Source of the DNA: Microcebus murinus | Lineage: Eukaryota > Chordata > Mammalia > Primates > Cheirogaleidae | Direction: 5' to 3' | Assembly (NCBI RefSeq): GCF_040939455.1 | Contig: NC_134113.1 | Location: forward strand, 11,828,501 to 11,892,500 | Length of the DNA: 64,000 nt | Shown: one piece after another, positions 38,481 through 51,254 of the stretch | How the letters are laid out: each line of letters opens with the position of its first letter | Position numbering within the stretch: the stretch's first letter is position 1 | Made by a program: the position numbers and the translations under genes | The notes under the pieces: model-generated | Databases searched by the model: none | Told to the model about the DNA's origin: nothing | Seen by the model: only the letters and a program-made list of their open reading frames with translations

Positions 38481-39869
38481 CTATGCTGAACCTCCTTGAT
38501 AGTTAATTTGCTGAACACTCCTGTGAAAGAGAGCTGAGTCACTTATGTTCCCTGGGATTTATAAATGAGACATCTGTGTTAGCAAAGGGCATTAGTAGCA
38601 TAGTTTAGATTAAATTTGGCTTGGGATTAAACAGCAAAGACAAAGAGGAGACGTAAGGAGCTTCAGCCACTTACTTCCTGGAGCTGATTTGCTTTTAGCC
38701 CAGTGTTGAGGAATCTGTTCTTTGAGTGTAGAGTGGTTTCAGGTCATTCATAATTTACACAATTTCGAAGAAATTGGTCTGCCCACAATTCCAGATTGTT
38801 TAGGGTGGGCCTGGGAGAGTAGTAGTACTGGTTTCTGGGGGCACAATAAGGTAAACTCAAGCTGATTCCTGAACTGACTTGGTTTTTAAAAGGTTCTTAG
38901 GTTTTAATCATTCATTAGGAAGCTTTCTCTTCAGTTTAATTCTTCACCCTGAACCTAGATTTATATCACTGGAACTTTAGAATTTAGTTGTGGTTGTATG
39001 TAAGAAGAAAGGCAATGCAGTTTTCAGCAGCTCTTTACTGATCAGTCATGTGAGGTCCTTGTAATGTAGAAGAGCAGCTGCCTCTCTAATTGCACAGAAC
39101 AGAAATATTTTGTGTATAGCTTTGAAATAGGAGAGAGAAACTTCTGAGCAAAAAAAGAGTTGTTGGGGGTAATAAGATTTTGAGGAAACACACTCTTCCT
39201 GTATTCTCCCTGGGTTGTAAGAATGTAGCCAGGATTGAAGGACATTGCCTCGACTAATTTAGTTAAGTGGCCTGTCCTGGATTAATAACTTGGGCAGACT
39301 TCCCAATGGATTTGGCGAGGTATTGGGTTTCTCTCTCCCCAAACCCTCCCTTCTCTCTACTCTTCACACGTGTGGTAACATAATTACAGAGAGGTTACTT
39401 CCTACAAACAGACAGCCTTTTAAAAAGGAGTGGGCTCCTCTTAAAAAGGATGGAGAAAAATTCAGAGGAGAGAATGGAATTGTGTAGTCCTGTCATGTTT
39501 TTGAAATGGCAGAGTTGGAGGAAAATGGTAGAGTAGAACTGAGTAGGCTGGTTTCTCTCTAATGGCGAGGGGGGAGGAGGGATGGTGGCGGTGTCGATTT
39601 CAAGCACCTAGAGCATGGGCATTGGGTATTAATTTTGTGCTAGAGAAATATTAAACTGTTCTGTTGCATTTGTTCATCCAGATTGCTTTACTAAGGATCT
39701 CGTCATTAAAGAATAACCTTTTCAGTGAAGGTCAGAAGTTATAGTCTTCTGAGTTTGGTGGTCAAGTGTTCAGAAATATTTCACAGATTTAGTTGAAAAC
39801 CTGAGCACATGCTCCTGCTGTTGTTTACCCGTGGGGATCGGGTGACATTCTTCTCCCTTTTCCTCTTCC

Positions 39870-39975
39870 CCACCCCTTTGGGAACCAACCAATCACACAG
39901 AGGAATGGATTTCAGTGCCTCTCTGGCATCCCTCCTATAAGGAGTCTGCGGACCACAGCTCTCTGGAGTTTTGGC
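39870..39975 (+). promoter_or_regulatory. CACCC-CCAAT-TATA-like cluster (candidate intronic promoter)
   Basis: CACCCC (39871-39876), ACCAATCA (CCAAT at 39889-39893) and TATAAGG (39936-39942) occur in the order and approximate spacing of a TATA promoter. They would predict a start about 30 nt after TATAAGG. The segment is locally GC-richer than its surroundings and is not an obvious repeat. No convincing coding exon follows; GCAAG|GTGCAA near 40103 is a possible donor. Chance occurrence cannot be excluded. Confidence 0.3.
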
Positions 39976-40309
39976 TGAGGCTGAATGTTTAACTATTAGG
40001 TGTCTGAATCACAGTGAGCAGCTGACATTGCAGTTAGCTTTTTTTCTTGCTTGCATTGACTCTCAGAGCCCATCCGCAAGGGAGTGTTCCTAATGAGGCA
40101 AGGTGCAATGTATTGAGCTTTAAGGAACTGATTTTTAGCCCTAATTCTGCCAATAACTAGCAATGTAACCTTGGGAAAGTTACCTTCCCTTTTTGGACTT
40201 GATTTGCTTTATGCAAAAGAGAGGAAAAGTAAAGGGAGAGAATGAGCATGAACGGTGTATCTCTATATATATTCTTACCGGCTTTTTATGTATCACTAGT
40301 CTGAGGTTT

Positions 40310-40550
40310 TGGGAAAAGCATTTAACCTGTATTGAGTGCCCTTTCTCAAGCAGCTTGCTTTTATTTGTTACTTTATTAAATTCTCACAATTCTGCAGGGC
40401 AAATGCTGTTCACCCAATTTTATAGATGAGAAAAGTGGAGGCTAGAGAGGCTGTCCAATTTGCCCAAGGTCACTTAGCTAGGAAGGACCATCTGGCTCTA
40501 ATGCCCAGACTTTCTTCCATTCCACTGGGCTGGCTAAAACACCCCTGGAA
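40310..40550 (+). repeat. MIR SINE
   Basis: TTTATAGATGAGAAAAGTGG and TTTGCCCAAGGTCACTTAGC mark the sense core. A shorter antisense MIR piece lies just upstream near 40130-40200. Confidence 0.75.
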
Positions 40551-41304
40551 GTTCTGCCAGAATTTTCACTTTAATTTCTGAAAGCTTTAACTCCTTAACA
40601 GCTTTTAGTTCTGCCCTCTAGAAGGACCAAACATTACTGTCTCCTCTTTTACAGCCCTGCTACTAGAGCAGGTCAATGACTTAGACATTCCTCCATCACC
40701 TGAAAACAGCAAAAGAAGATGGCACAACAGTCCATTTTCTCCTTCTTCCATAGAGAGGTTCTCATCCTTTATAGCCAGCTCCACCCACCCTCTCATCAGC
40801 CCCCTTTTCTCATACAGGTGCAGAAATTTATTTTCTGTTTGCTTTATGTTTGTGATTGTCAAGTAAGTATCTCTGGTTTAAGGGAGAGGTGGAATTTTGA
40901 GGAGGTTTTCTTTTCTTTTTGAAAAAGAAAAATCTAGCCATAGCTTTTCTGTTATATAGATACCACAATATTAGGTTAACCCCCTATCTGGAATCCCTAT
41001 GATATATATATCCTCTGTTAGAAACTCCTGTTTTTTAAGATCTTGATTTTTTGCTTGGAACTTATCCTAGCCATCCGATTTAATAGGTACACCCTATTGC
41101 CCAGTAAAACACTTTGTGTTTTGCTTCCTGCAGTTTTTACTTTTAAATTCACAGAGAAAATAGCTTTCTTTAGGTGAGTTCTTATTGAAACTCTATTGCT
41201 ACCAATTAAAAAAAATTATAGTAGAAGCCCTAAAATGTCAGATTTGCCAAGTAGTCATTTTCTGTCATTTGTTGTAGGCTAAAAAAAATTATAGTAGGCA
41301 AATC

Positions 41305-41480
41305 TATTAACAACTATAATTTATTAAGCCAGGCACTGGCCTAGGTGTTTATGTACATTATTTCTAATTTTCATAATAACCGTGCATTTATAGATGACAA
41401 AACAGAGGTTAAGAGAGGTTAAAGTACTTGCTCAAGGTCACTGCTAGTGAGTGGTGACTGGGCAATTTGATTCCATGTCT
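41305..41480 (+). repeat. MIR SINE
   Basis: TTATTAAGCCAGGCACTGGC, ACAGAGGTTAAGAGAGGTTA and CTTGCTCAAGGTCACTGCTA are sense MIR. Confidence 0.8.
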
Positions 41481-44400
41481 GTTTCACTTCCAAACCTAAG
41501 TTTGTTCTTCAGTGCCATGCTGCCTCTGGAAAATGATCTTGAGAGCTCATTTGATCATCCATGCCTATATCTCAGCTCTGATTACCCCAGAAAGCCTAAA
41601 TGTCTTTTTTTAAAAAGGGAAATACCGTTTATAAACCTCACAGTCAAAAAACAAAAAATTAAGGAAAGTATTTTCTGGTGTTTGCTGACTTTTATAATCA
41701 GGTGACTTTTACTGATGTTTAGTTTCAGTTATTTTTGCTTAAATCCATACCTTCTTGTTACAAGTGAAAATGCTAACTAACTAGCTACTCAACATACTGG
41801 AGAATTAAGGAATTTCACTGTGAATTGGGGTAGACAGGAAAAGCTAGGACTTAAAGCATGAATAAGATATAGGTGGATTGAGAAAAGCTTGAAGAATTTT
41901 CTTGAGGGTAAGGAAATGTTATTGTTTTGCCCCATCACTTGATACATCCTGTGTTCATAGTCTCTTTGAGCTCTGGGAAATGATGATGAGAATGCAATGA
42001 AAAATGGGTTGGTATTAATTAATACTCATGTTTTCTCCCTTCCTTTCTTCAGAATTGCTTGTGATTCAACTCTACTACCCATTGTTTTGGCCTTTCCTAG
42101 TTGTGAGCTCTGAGAGATTCATGTAAGAGAAATATACATACAACACTGTCTCTGCCATCCACATCAACTCAACGAATATTTCAGCAGTGTTTACTGCGTG
42201 CCTATTATATACCAGCCATTTGGCTTGACATTGGGGGTACTGAGATGAGTAAGACATGATCTGATCATTGCCGTCCAGGCACTCACATTTGAATGGAATC
42301 TGTAGTCTCATTCAGGATACAAGACCTATAAACATGGAATTGGATTAACAACAAAAGGCCGTATATGATTAAGATTGTAAAAAAAATAAGTGAACCCAGG
42401 ATGGCAAATAATATTAGAGTTCAGAGATGAAAGAGGTTAGGGTTTGCCAGAGCTGTAAAAACAGAATTTATTTAAAATTTCATCCAGGGTATGGAGTGGG
42501 GAAAAGCTGGGGTAAAAATGGGTTATGGGTCATGCTACTGCTAGTGAAAGGAAACAGTGAAAATGGCTCATTGGATTAGGGTAAGGTACTTAATGCCTTC
42601 TAGAATTGTTGATGGAGTCATAACCAGAGAGAGGGTGAGGGAGAGTCTACTAATTTAGCATTTTAAGTGGGGAAAGTAAAGACACTGACAGCTAGTGTAA
42701 AAAACAACTATTTAATCCCTGAGATCACAATTTTTAGGAAACCTAAACATTTAACAAACCTCTCAACATTTATCTTTTGGATCCTTTAATTAGAGAATAT
42801 AGTATTCTCTATATTAAAACACCTTGATATTTATTCTTGTTGGGTTTTTGAAAGATGGAAAACTAAGATAAATCAGACACAGATTAAAACACCAATAGGC
42901 CCCATTGCCATTCCCATTTGCCACATGCATGGATTACTGTGTAGCAGTATTCTTAATGTGGAATATTTGTGAGGTTCTCTCCCCAAAAGCCCACCAAGTG
43001 AAAACTCTCTTAAGTTCCTGAAACTAACCTAAAGGCTTCCAGAAAGGAGATTCTTTCCTTTTCTCTTCCCCCAACCCATAGTAGCTTAACTTAAGTATCC
43101 TGTAGAGATAAAGATAAATGTGGGAAACTTCAGGATGAAAGGAACATTAGAGACCAGAGAAGTCCCGGGAGGTCATATCAGGCCTAAAGTGGAAACTATG
43201 TTACAACCTAAGCAAGGAGCAACTGATAGGTCTATAAATAGGATTTTATCTCCTCAGAAAATTTTTGGCATGGTTATAGCTTCCCATGTGGGGGATTATT
43301 ATATTTACTAAAAATAAACTGTGTTTCAGAAATAATTAAAGTAAGTCCCACTGAACTCATTTGTGTTATTAAAAATATAGTCATAACCTGAAAATAAGTT
43401 TATAGAGTTTGTACTAATTTTTAGTACTTTGATGTTGAAACCATTGGTTAGATCTGGGATAGAATGGTCTAGTCCAGAGGATTCGTTTGGAATAGATAGA
43501 TTACCTTCTCAGAAAATGTTACTTTAGTTTTTTCTGCTAATTTGGAAGACCCTTAACCCCCTTTTCATGCATTCAGACTCACAAGTTGGCATTGTAAGAT
43601 AGGTGCACCATCCAGGGAAGGTGGGGTAGTTCTCATTCCCCAGGAATGTCACACGTTAAAACTGCTCGGATATGCCTGTTAAGAGCAGAAAGATATATAA
43701 ATGGGCAGTGGTCTCCCTTACATTGATATCCCTTCTGGGAAACAAAAACCCCTTAAGCTGTCTGAGTTTGTTTCTCACACTCTTGTTATCCTGATTGTAG
43801 CCCTTTAAATTGTGCAGCAAATTCTTGGCATCTGTCTGCCTGTCAGCTAATCTCTGACACCCCTGGATAGCTTGTATTCTTTCTATGAATATATGTGAAT
43901 TTTGTAAAAAGCATTTATTAATTTCAGTATCCAGTTAGAAGGCTGTGAAAATCTGAAATTGGGCAAATAGTGAAATTGCTTAAAGCATTTGACCATAAAA
44001 TACTTTTTAAAATATAATGAATTAAACAACATAGTACCAGTATGACTCATGTATAATGAGTGTATGGATTAAAGTAGTCCCAGAAGTGGTCTCAAAGATG
44101 AGTTAATGGCTTCAAGAAATAATTCATTTGCTTTTTTGAAACTTTAAATACATTTTGGAGAAGTTAAATCATTTTAAAGTACAGAAATTAAGTGATTAAG
44201 CCACTTTTTAAAGCAAAAAATTATGACATTGTTTAAATTAAATATTTATAATGTGATTATTAGTCACCAAAATAGACTACATGTGTACTGCCACCTTACT
44301 GCACAGGTTAAAAATTGTCTTGCTACATCAGAGGAAGGAACCCATGTTACCCTTATTCCTCAAAGATGGCATCCCACTTTTAAATGGTAGGTTGTTGCAC

Positions 44401-44887
44401 ACTAAATAGAAACTATATAAATGTGTTTATTTTTTTTTTTTGATGAATAAATTCTTTCAAATAAAGAAAAATAATGCTAGTATAACTTTAAAAATTGTTG
44501 AACTACCTTTTGACAGCTTGTGAAATGCTAAAACAGGATTATATATTTCAAATGCATCATATTTACTAATTGCTTTAAGCCTTTTACTACTGTTGTTCTT
44601 TTTCTCCTCTTATAGCCATTTAACTCCCTATCTTTTCCCCAGTGCTTTAAAGAAGGAAACTGACGTTCCTGATGTAATACTTTCTGAAAGAGAGATGGGA
44701 AAGTTGGTGAAAGAGGCTTGGCAAGGTCTCTGAATTCCTTGGGCCTCAAACCCAAGTTTTTCCCTGTTTTAATTGCTTTTATCTAATATTTTTTTTTCAC
44801 ATTTACTAGTTGACTGTTATGGTGGTCATTGTAATGGTAATGATAGTATTAATATATAATACTGTGTTTACAGAATAGTTTAGCATA

Positions 44888-45231
44888 CAAGATGATCCCA
44901 ATTTACCATGGGTTTGACATGATTTTTGACTTTATGATGCTGTGAAAGTGATGTGCACTTGGTAGAAACTATACTTCAAGTACCCATACAACCATTCTGA
45001 TTTTTACTTTTAGTACAGTATTCACTAAATTATATGAGATATTCAGCACTTTAGGCTTTGTATTAGATGATTTTTACTGAACTTCAGGCTACTATAGGTG
45101 TTCTGAGCATGTTTAAGGTAGGCTAGGCTAAGCTATGATGTTTGCTAGGTTAGTTGTGTTAAATGCATTTTTGACTTAAAATATTTTCAGTTTATGAAGG
45201 GTTTATAGGAACGTAAGTCGAGGAGCATCTG
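44888..45231 (+). mobile_element. Tigger-group element (second subfamily)
   Basis: The left end CAAGATGATCCCAATTTACC aligns with the inverted complement of the right end GTAAGTCGAGGAGCATCTG. The interior contains the familiar AGGTAGGCTAGGCTAAGCTA segment. It is a non-autonomous pogo-like element of about 345 bp with no coding remnant. Confidence 0.8.
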
Positions 45232-45577
45232 CACTTTATTTGGGTCTGACAACATAACCTGTAAATGTAGGCGTTATGAACCCCATTTTGCAGATGATAG
45301 AAATAGGAGTGTATATGGTTGACTTTTTCTCATTGCTAGACCTCAGAAATAGTTAGATTAAAATTTTATTTCTGTCATTTTGCTGTGGAATGGTTAGCGA
45401 ATGATAGATTAGGGGGGCACACTAGTTGACTTTTTGGCCTAGACTTCCTGCCTAGACAATTCCAGATTCTTTGATTATCACTGTCTTAGTCATCAGATTT
45501 GCACACTATTGATGTGCATAAAGCTATCTGTTGTTTCAAATGAAATTAGTTTTGATTTGTAAATTAAAATAATTTAT

Positions 45578-45915
<338 letters not shown>

Positions 45916-45949
45916 AAAATAATTATTCTTGAAAATATCAGTTACGATT

Positions 45950-46415
45950 AAGTTCAGCTGCATATAACAGAAAACTCCCCAAAAGAGGCTTAAACAAGAG
46001 AGAGATTTATTTGTCTTTCATGAAAAAGAAGTGCCAAAGTAGGCAGTTGAGCAATGATATAGTGCTCCGTGGTTATCAAGAATCAAGGATTGCTTCTCTC
46101 TCTTATAGGATGTGGCCCAGATGGTTGCTACGCCTCGGCTTTCATTTCTTCATTTCCACAAAGCAGTTTGAGGGGAGGAAAAGAAGCCCTAAATAAGACT
46201 ACTTCTAGGAAGTCCCAAATAACATTTCTGCTTATATCTCATTGGTCAGAATTTAGACTCATGGCCACACCTAGCTACAATAGATATTGGGAAATGTAGT
46301 CCTTTTTGGGGGAATGTGTATGGTAATGTGATACAATGAAAACTGGGGTTTTGTTACTAAGGAAGAAGGGAAGAAAGAATATTGGGAAACACTAGCATTC
46401 TCAGCTTCAGAGACT
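45950..46415 (+). repeat. Medium-copy interspersed repeat, family not named
   Basis: CAGCTGCATATAACAGAAAAC, AGAGGCTTAAACAAGAGAGA, GGTCAGAATTTAGACTCATGGC and GATATTGGGAAATGTAGTCC form a pattern I recognise as a widespread old mammalian repeat. The overlapping open frames at 46011-46299 are by-products of it. Confidence 0.55.
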
Positions 46416-46839
46416 ATCAGAGTGATCTCACCTTGCCTCACACCTGGTGCAGAAGACCATTCTGTAGCGTCCCTGGGAGATTTTCAACCAATTTTGCCAT
46501 GTTTTCCAAGGTAATTTTTGAAAATTGAAATGTATACCTCTTTATGTAGAGTTTTTTTTTTTTAAGTTTAGTCATAGGAAATAATGGTAAGGATCATTGC
46601 AGTTTCCATTTTAAGTTCAGCTTTGAGTTTTCTTGGAATTAACTAGTTTATTGGGAATTCAAATAATATAGAATGAGTTTTTTAGTAAGAATAAAATATA
46701 AGTGTGAAACATGTAAGTGTTTGGTCATTGGTAAAGGAAAAAGTGTAACTTTTCCCTTTAGTTTTTTGAAGCCTAAATAAACCACTGGATTATATATTTC
46801 TTGGAGGTATAAAACTTGCTTTTATCAAATTTAAGATTA

Positions 46840-47540
46840 TTATTATTTTTTGAATAAGTAACATATTTACATGAGTCAGTATTCAAAAGACCCATAATGA
46901 TTGCATGGTGAAAAGTTGCTCTCCCATTCCTGTCTTCAGTCCCTGATATCTTTCCCATGAGAAAGACATGGGCATTTTAACCTTCTTTGTATAATTCCTC
47001 CTTTTTCCCCCCCTTTTTTGTGCTATACATCGTTCTGAACCTTTCTCTTTTCACTTAATGATATATGCAGTCATGGATCACTTAATGATGGGGATAAGTT
47101 CTGAGAAATGTATTGTTAGGAGATTGTGTTCTTGTGTGAACATTATAAAATATATGTATACAAACCTATTACATATGGTATAGCCTATTGCTCCTAGGTT
47201 ACAAACCTGTACAGCATTACTGTACTGAATTCTATAGGCATTTGTAACACAATAAGTATTTATGTATCTAAATATACCTAAGCGTAGAAAAGTACAGTTA
47301 AAAATATTATAGTCTATGAGACCACCATGGCTTATGTGATCTGCCATTGACTGAAACATTATGTGGTACATGACTATATTAGAGTATTTCATAACGGTAT
47401 TTTAAGAGGTTTTTCATCCCCCTCCCCATGAGGCTATACTGTATAGTATTTCATTGTATAGATGAGCCATAATTAATTCATTAAATAGAAGAGTTTTATC
47501 TTATTCTCATATCTGTACCTGCTCTGTAAACAACATTTGT
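46840..47540 (-). mobile_element. L1 fragment, antisense, with Tigger insertion
   Basis: AGTAACATATTTACATGAG, TGAAAAGTTGCTCTCCCATTC and CTTTTCACTTAATGATATAT precede the Tigger element at 47068-47376. ATTTCATTGTATAGATGAGCC and TAATTAATTCATTAAATAG follow it. The two halves are collinear with old L1 3' sequence. Confidence 0.7.
47068..47376 (+). mobile_element. Tigger-derived non-autonomous element
   Basis: The left end CAGTCATGGATCACTTAATG and the right end ...GTACATGACTA form the Tigger inverted repeats. The interior (GAGAAATGTATTGTTAGG, ATAGCCTATTGCTCCTAGG) matches Tigger non-coding sequence. The element is about 310 bp, lacks transposase, and is inserted in an antisense L1 relic. Confidence 0.85.
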
Positions 47541-47563
47541 TCGTGTTAGTTGGACTGAACTCT

Positions 47564-47853
47564 TTTTTTTTTGAGACAGAGTCTCACTCTGTTGCCCTGG
47601 CTAGAGTGCTATGGCATCAGCCTAGCTCACAGCAACCTCACACTCCTGGGCTCAACCAATCCTTCTGCCTCAGCCTCCCGAGTAGCTGGGATTACAGGCA
47701 TGCGTCACCATGCCTGGCCAATTTTTCTATATATTTTTAGTTGGCCAGTGAATTTCTTGCTCAGGGTGGTTTTGAACTCCTGACCTTGAGCGATCAGCTC
47801 GCCTCAGCCTCCCAGAGTGCTAGGATTACAGGCGTAAGCCACTGCGCCCAGCC
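47564..47853 (-). mobile_element. Strepsirrhine Alu SINE with internal deletion
   Basis: Reverse copy flanked by TGGACTGAACTCTT on both sides. The GTAGAGACGGGGTCTCGC linker is deleted between AATTTCTTGCTCAGGGTGG segments. Confidence 0.92.
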
Positions 47854-48292
47854 TGGACTGAACTCTTGAATTGAATTTGACTATGCAGAATATTTTAGGA
47901 ATGAGTTCTTTGTGGTTGAGTATTCTAACTAGCTGAGAAGATTTTCCCTATAAGGACCAAGATGTTTAAGATTTAATCATTTTGGAAATAAGTCCTTCTA
48001 AAATTATATAACTATAAAATTTATTGCTTAATAAAATATGGGTGCTTTTCTTAACAGTTTAAACACAGTTGTCAACATCATTTATTGTTTAGGAGTGTAA
48101 AAGAATGATATTTCAGGAGCTCTTGCTGGTTTTGCCTTATAAATGACACAATTTTGACATTTGTCTTTTAAAAAAAAATCTGCTTTTTAGATTTTTTTCT
48201 CTTCATCTCCCTTGTTCCTTATGTGGTTACTTCTAACATAGTATTCCTTTTTCCTCTAGTATTTATTTCTTACTACTTCCTAGTTACCTTCT

Positions 48293-48645
48293 TTTTTTTT
48301 TTTTTTTTTTAATTTTTTTTTTTTTTGAGACAGAGTCTCGCTTTGTTGTCCAGGCTAGAGTGAGTGCCGTGGCGTCAGCCTAGCTCACAGCAACCTCAAA
48401 CTCCTGGGCTCAAGCGATCCTCCTGCCTCAGCCTCCTGAGTAGCTGGGACTACAGGCATGCACCACCATGCCCGGCTAATTTTTTATATATATATATCAG
48501 TTGGCCAATTAATTTCTTTTCTATTTATAGTAGAGACGGGGTCTCGCTCTTGCTCAGGCTGGTTTTGAACTCCTGACCTTGAGCAATCCGCCTGCCTCGG
48601 CCTCCCAAGAGCTAGGATTACAGGCGTGAGCCACAGCGCCCGGCC
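48293..48645 (-). mobile_element. Strepsirrhine Alu SINE
   Basis: Reverse full copy with a bipartite poly-T (two T runs split by AA) and target duplication CCTAGTTACCTTCTTT on both sides. Confidence 0.93.
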
Positions 48646-48970
48646 CCTAGTTACCTTCTTTAATTTGTTTTTTAAATTTTTGGTGGACAAGTAGCCAGAT
48701 GATCAGGATAGAAATATTCCTAAAATAAAAATGAATAGATTCAGAGAGCAGGCCTGATGGAGCTTTCCTGCTGATGAAAACACATGACCATTTTGGTATT
48801 CTGGATACTTAGAGGGCCTTTTTGCTTCCTGGTTATTACCATGTTCTAGCACAGCTCTGTCCAATATATCAATAATTTTCTCTGGTAATAGAAATGTTTT
48901 ATATCTGCCCTATCTATTATGGTAGCCTCTAGCTTCATGTGGCTCTTGAGCACTTGACATGTGGCTAGTA

Positions 48971-49371
48971 CCATGTTTCCCCGAAAATAAGACCTACCCA
49001 TAAAATAAGCCCTAGCAGGATTTCTAAGCATTTGCGCAATATAAGCCCTACCCCAAAAATAACACCTAGTGATGGGCGTGGCTACGCAGCGTGTCTGCAC
49101 AACCCATGCATTTCTTGGTGGAGCAGTAAAGAAGATGAGCAGCCCTTCTCATGTGCCCTATTGTTACAGCTACTATCCCAGAGGTGACTGGAAAGGTTCA
49201 GGCAGCCCCAACAACAAGATTGGCTCCCCTTGTCAGGTCCGGGCCATCCTGTGCGTGCTGCAAGCCTGAGGCTTTGAGGGGGAAATAACACATCCCCTGA
49301 AAATAAGCCCTAGGGTATCTTCTTGAGGAAAAATAAGTATAAGACCTTGTCTTATTTTGGGGGAAACACGG
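48971..49371 (+). mobile_element. TA-flanked DNA transposon with CCATGTTTCCCC termini, copy 2
   Basis: The 401-bp relative of the element at 2379-2824 has the same termini, TA flanks, and left (about 165 bp) and right (about 90 bp) arms, by eye roughly nine in ten bases identical. The central approximately 115 bp (about 49163-49278) is GC-richer and does not match the transposase-like core of the first copy. In the + frame it reads SYYPRGDWKGSGSPNNKIGS without stops up to a TGA. Confidence 0.75.
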
Positions 49372-49914
49372 TATGACCAACTGAAATTTTAAGTAAGTTA
49401 AATTCAAATAGCCATATATGATAATTGGCTATATGTTGGATGACATAGTTCTAGACTCTTAGAGGGGAGCTTGAATTGAGATGCTATTATTTTATTGTGT
49501 TGAGAAGAATATAGTTTTGGAAGGGAGGTGATTTAGAATGTTGGCGATCAAATTAGTTTAAGGGAAATGATTAAATTGGAGCTACTTTTTCATATTAATA
49601 TGAATTATTATTTCATCGATGCCAGCATATATTATGGTTTACAGCTAAGGCAAAGCTGAGTCCTTTTGGTAGCTAGGGTGAAATTAGTAGCACTCTAACT
49701 TTATTTATAGGACTTGGTAAGACAGTTGCCTGATGCCAGAAATTCCTACAAATAACTTTGACCTTCCCTAACAAAAAGTCAAGGGATGAAATGTTCCATA
49801 TTAAATCTCAATTGTATCTGACATACACAAAATATTACTTTCAAATGGAGAAATCTGTAACAAGAAAACAAATGCATAAATAATTAGAGATTCTGATAAC
49901 TGCTAAGAAGAAAA

Positions 49915-51195
49915 TAAACAGGCTAAGTAATAGAGAGTATGGGATTATGGGCAAGAACCTCCAACTATATAGAGTTTATTTGAGGAAGTGATATTTAAGC
50001 TGATATCTGAAAGACAGGAAGAAACCATCCTTGCAAAGAATGAAAGTAAGGTAAAGAGAAATTTCAAAAAGAGAATAAAGAGGGATAGAGATGATGGATG
50101 GACTTGCTCTAGGTCAGGGACTGACAGAAGATCAGTGTATTTAGAGCAGTGAGTAAGAAGAGATAATGGTATGAAATGATTGGAGAGGTGGGTACCTAGC
50201 AGATCATATATAGGACCTTAAAAGCCATCATAAAGAGTTTGGATAGAAAAAAAAATTAAGTGTAATATGATATTATAGAAACAGGAGAGTGATATGATCT
50301 GATTTTTGTTTTTAAAGTTTCTCTGTCTGAAACTGCTGTGTGATGAATGTTTTGAAGGGGAACAACAATGTAAATGAGGGAACTATTGTGATGTTTAGGA
50401 AAGAGGTGATGGTAGCTTGGGTTAATAAGACAGTGGCATTGGAGATCAAGTGAAATCAGACACATAGACTTGCTATAGGTTGGACATGAGGAGTGAGGGA
50501 AGGATCTCTGATTTTCAATTGCCGGACAGTGCCATTTTTTGCAGTAGGGAATGCCAAGGATATACGAGATTCCAAGGGTAGTGGTGGTGGGAATTAAGGA
50601 CCCAGTTGGGGGCATGTTGTGTTTGACATGCCTTTGTAGTAGCTAAGTAGCCATATTGGAGCATGGGAAGAGGTATAGACTAGTGACATAACTTGGTAAT
50701 TATTGGCATATTGATGGTATGTAAAGAAATGAGCATGAATGAGACAACTCAGAGAAGAGGATGACTCAGGATTGAGCCCCGAGGAACACTTCCTTTTTTA
50801 GAGGTCTGTTGAAGGAGAAGCCAGAAAAAGATACTGGGAAGGAGTAATCAGTGATGCATGGAAAAACAAAAACAAAGACTGTAGTATCTCAGAAGCTAGA
50901 AGAAGAGAATGTTTTAAGAAAGTTGTCAACTTTGTTGAATCCTGCTAAGAGGTCAGATAAATTGAGGACAGCCAAATGTCTATTTGATTAAGTAATATGA
51001 AAGTAATAGACCTTGATAAGTTGCTTTAATGGTGTGTGGGGCTTGGAAACTTTATATTGAGTTGATTTAAGAAGAAATGGGAGGTGAAGAAGTGGAGACA
51101 GATGTAGACAACTTTTGCAAGAAGTTTTACTGTAAAGAGATGAGCAGGGAAATGGTAGGTGGCTGGAGGGAGGTGAGGAGTCAAAGGAGAACTTT
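49915..51195. repeat. Old L1-type or other interspersed repeat, about 1.3 kb
   Basis: A long purine-rich, non-SINE stretch carries phrases I recognise from an ancient mammalian interspersed repeat: GGTACCTAGCAGATCATATA, AGGAGAGTGATATGATCTGA, ATGGTAGCTTGGGTTAATAA, GAGCCCCGAGGAACACTTCC, GAAGTTTTACTGTAAAGAGA. It is probably the 5' region of an old L1, but I cannot fix family or orientation. It has no coding potential. Confidence 0.5.
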
Positions 51196-51254
51196 TAAAA
51201 ATCATGGTTCATTTGATCATTTACTAAACTTTTAAACTTTAAAGTTTAAACTTT

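Larger units (their letters stand above)
36330..44880. other. Alu-free intronic stretch
   Basis: Only MIR-type relics and the promoter-like cluster at 39870-39975 were recognised. 36370-37060 is GC-richer, with a 111-codon frame on the - strand (36663-36328), but shows no domain I can name. 42060-42560 and 42700-44500 look single-copy or too old to classify. Confidence 0.45.

Noticed and set aside
49069..49291. Overlapping 66- to 69-codon frames on both strands as a gene
   Set aside because: They lie entirely inside the TA-flanked DNA transposon. The core is reported as a finding instead of as a gene.
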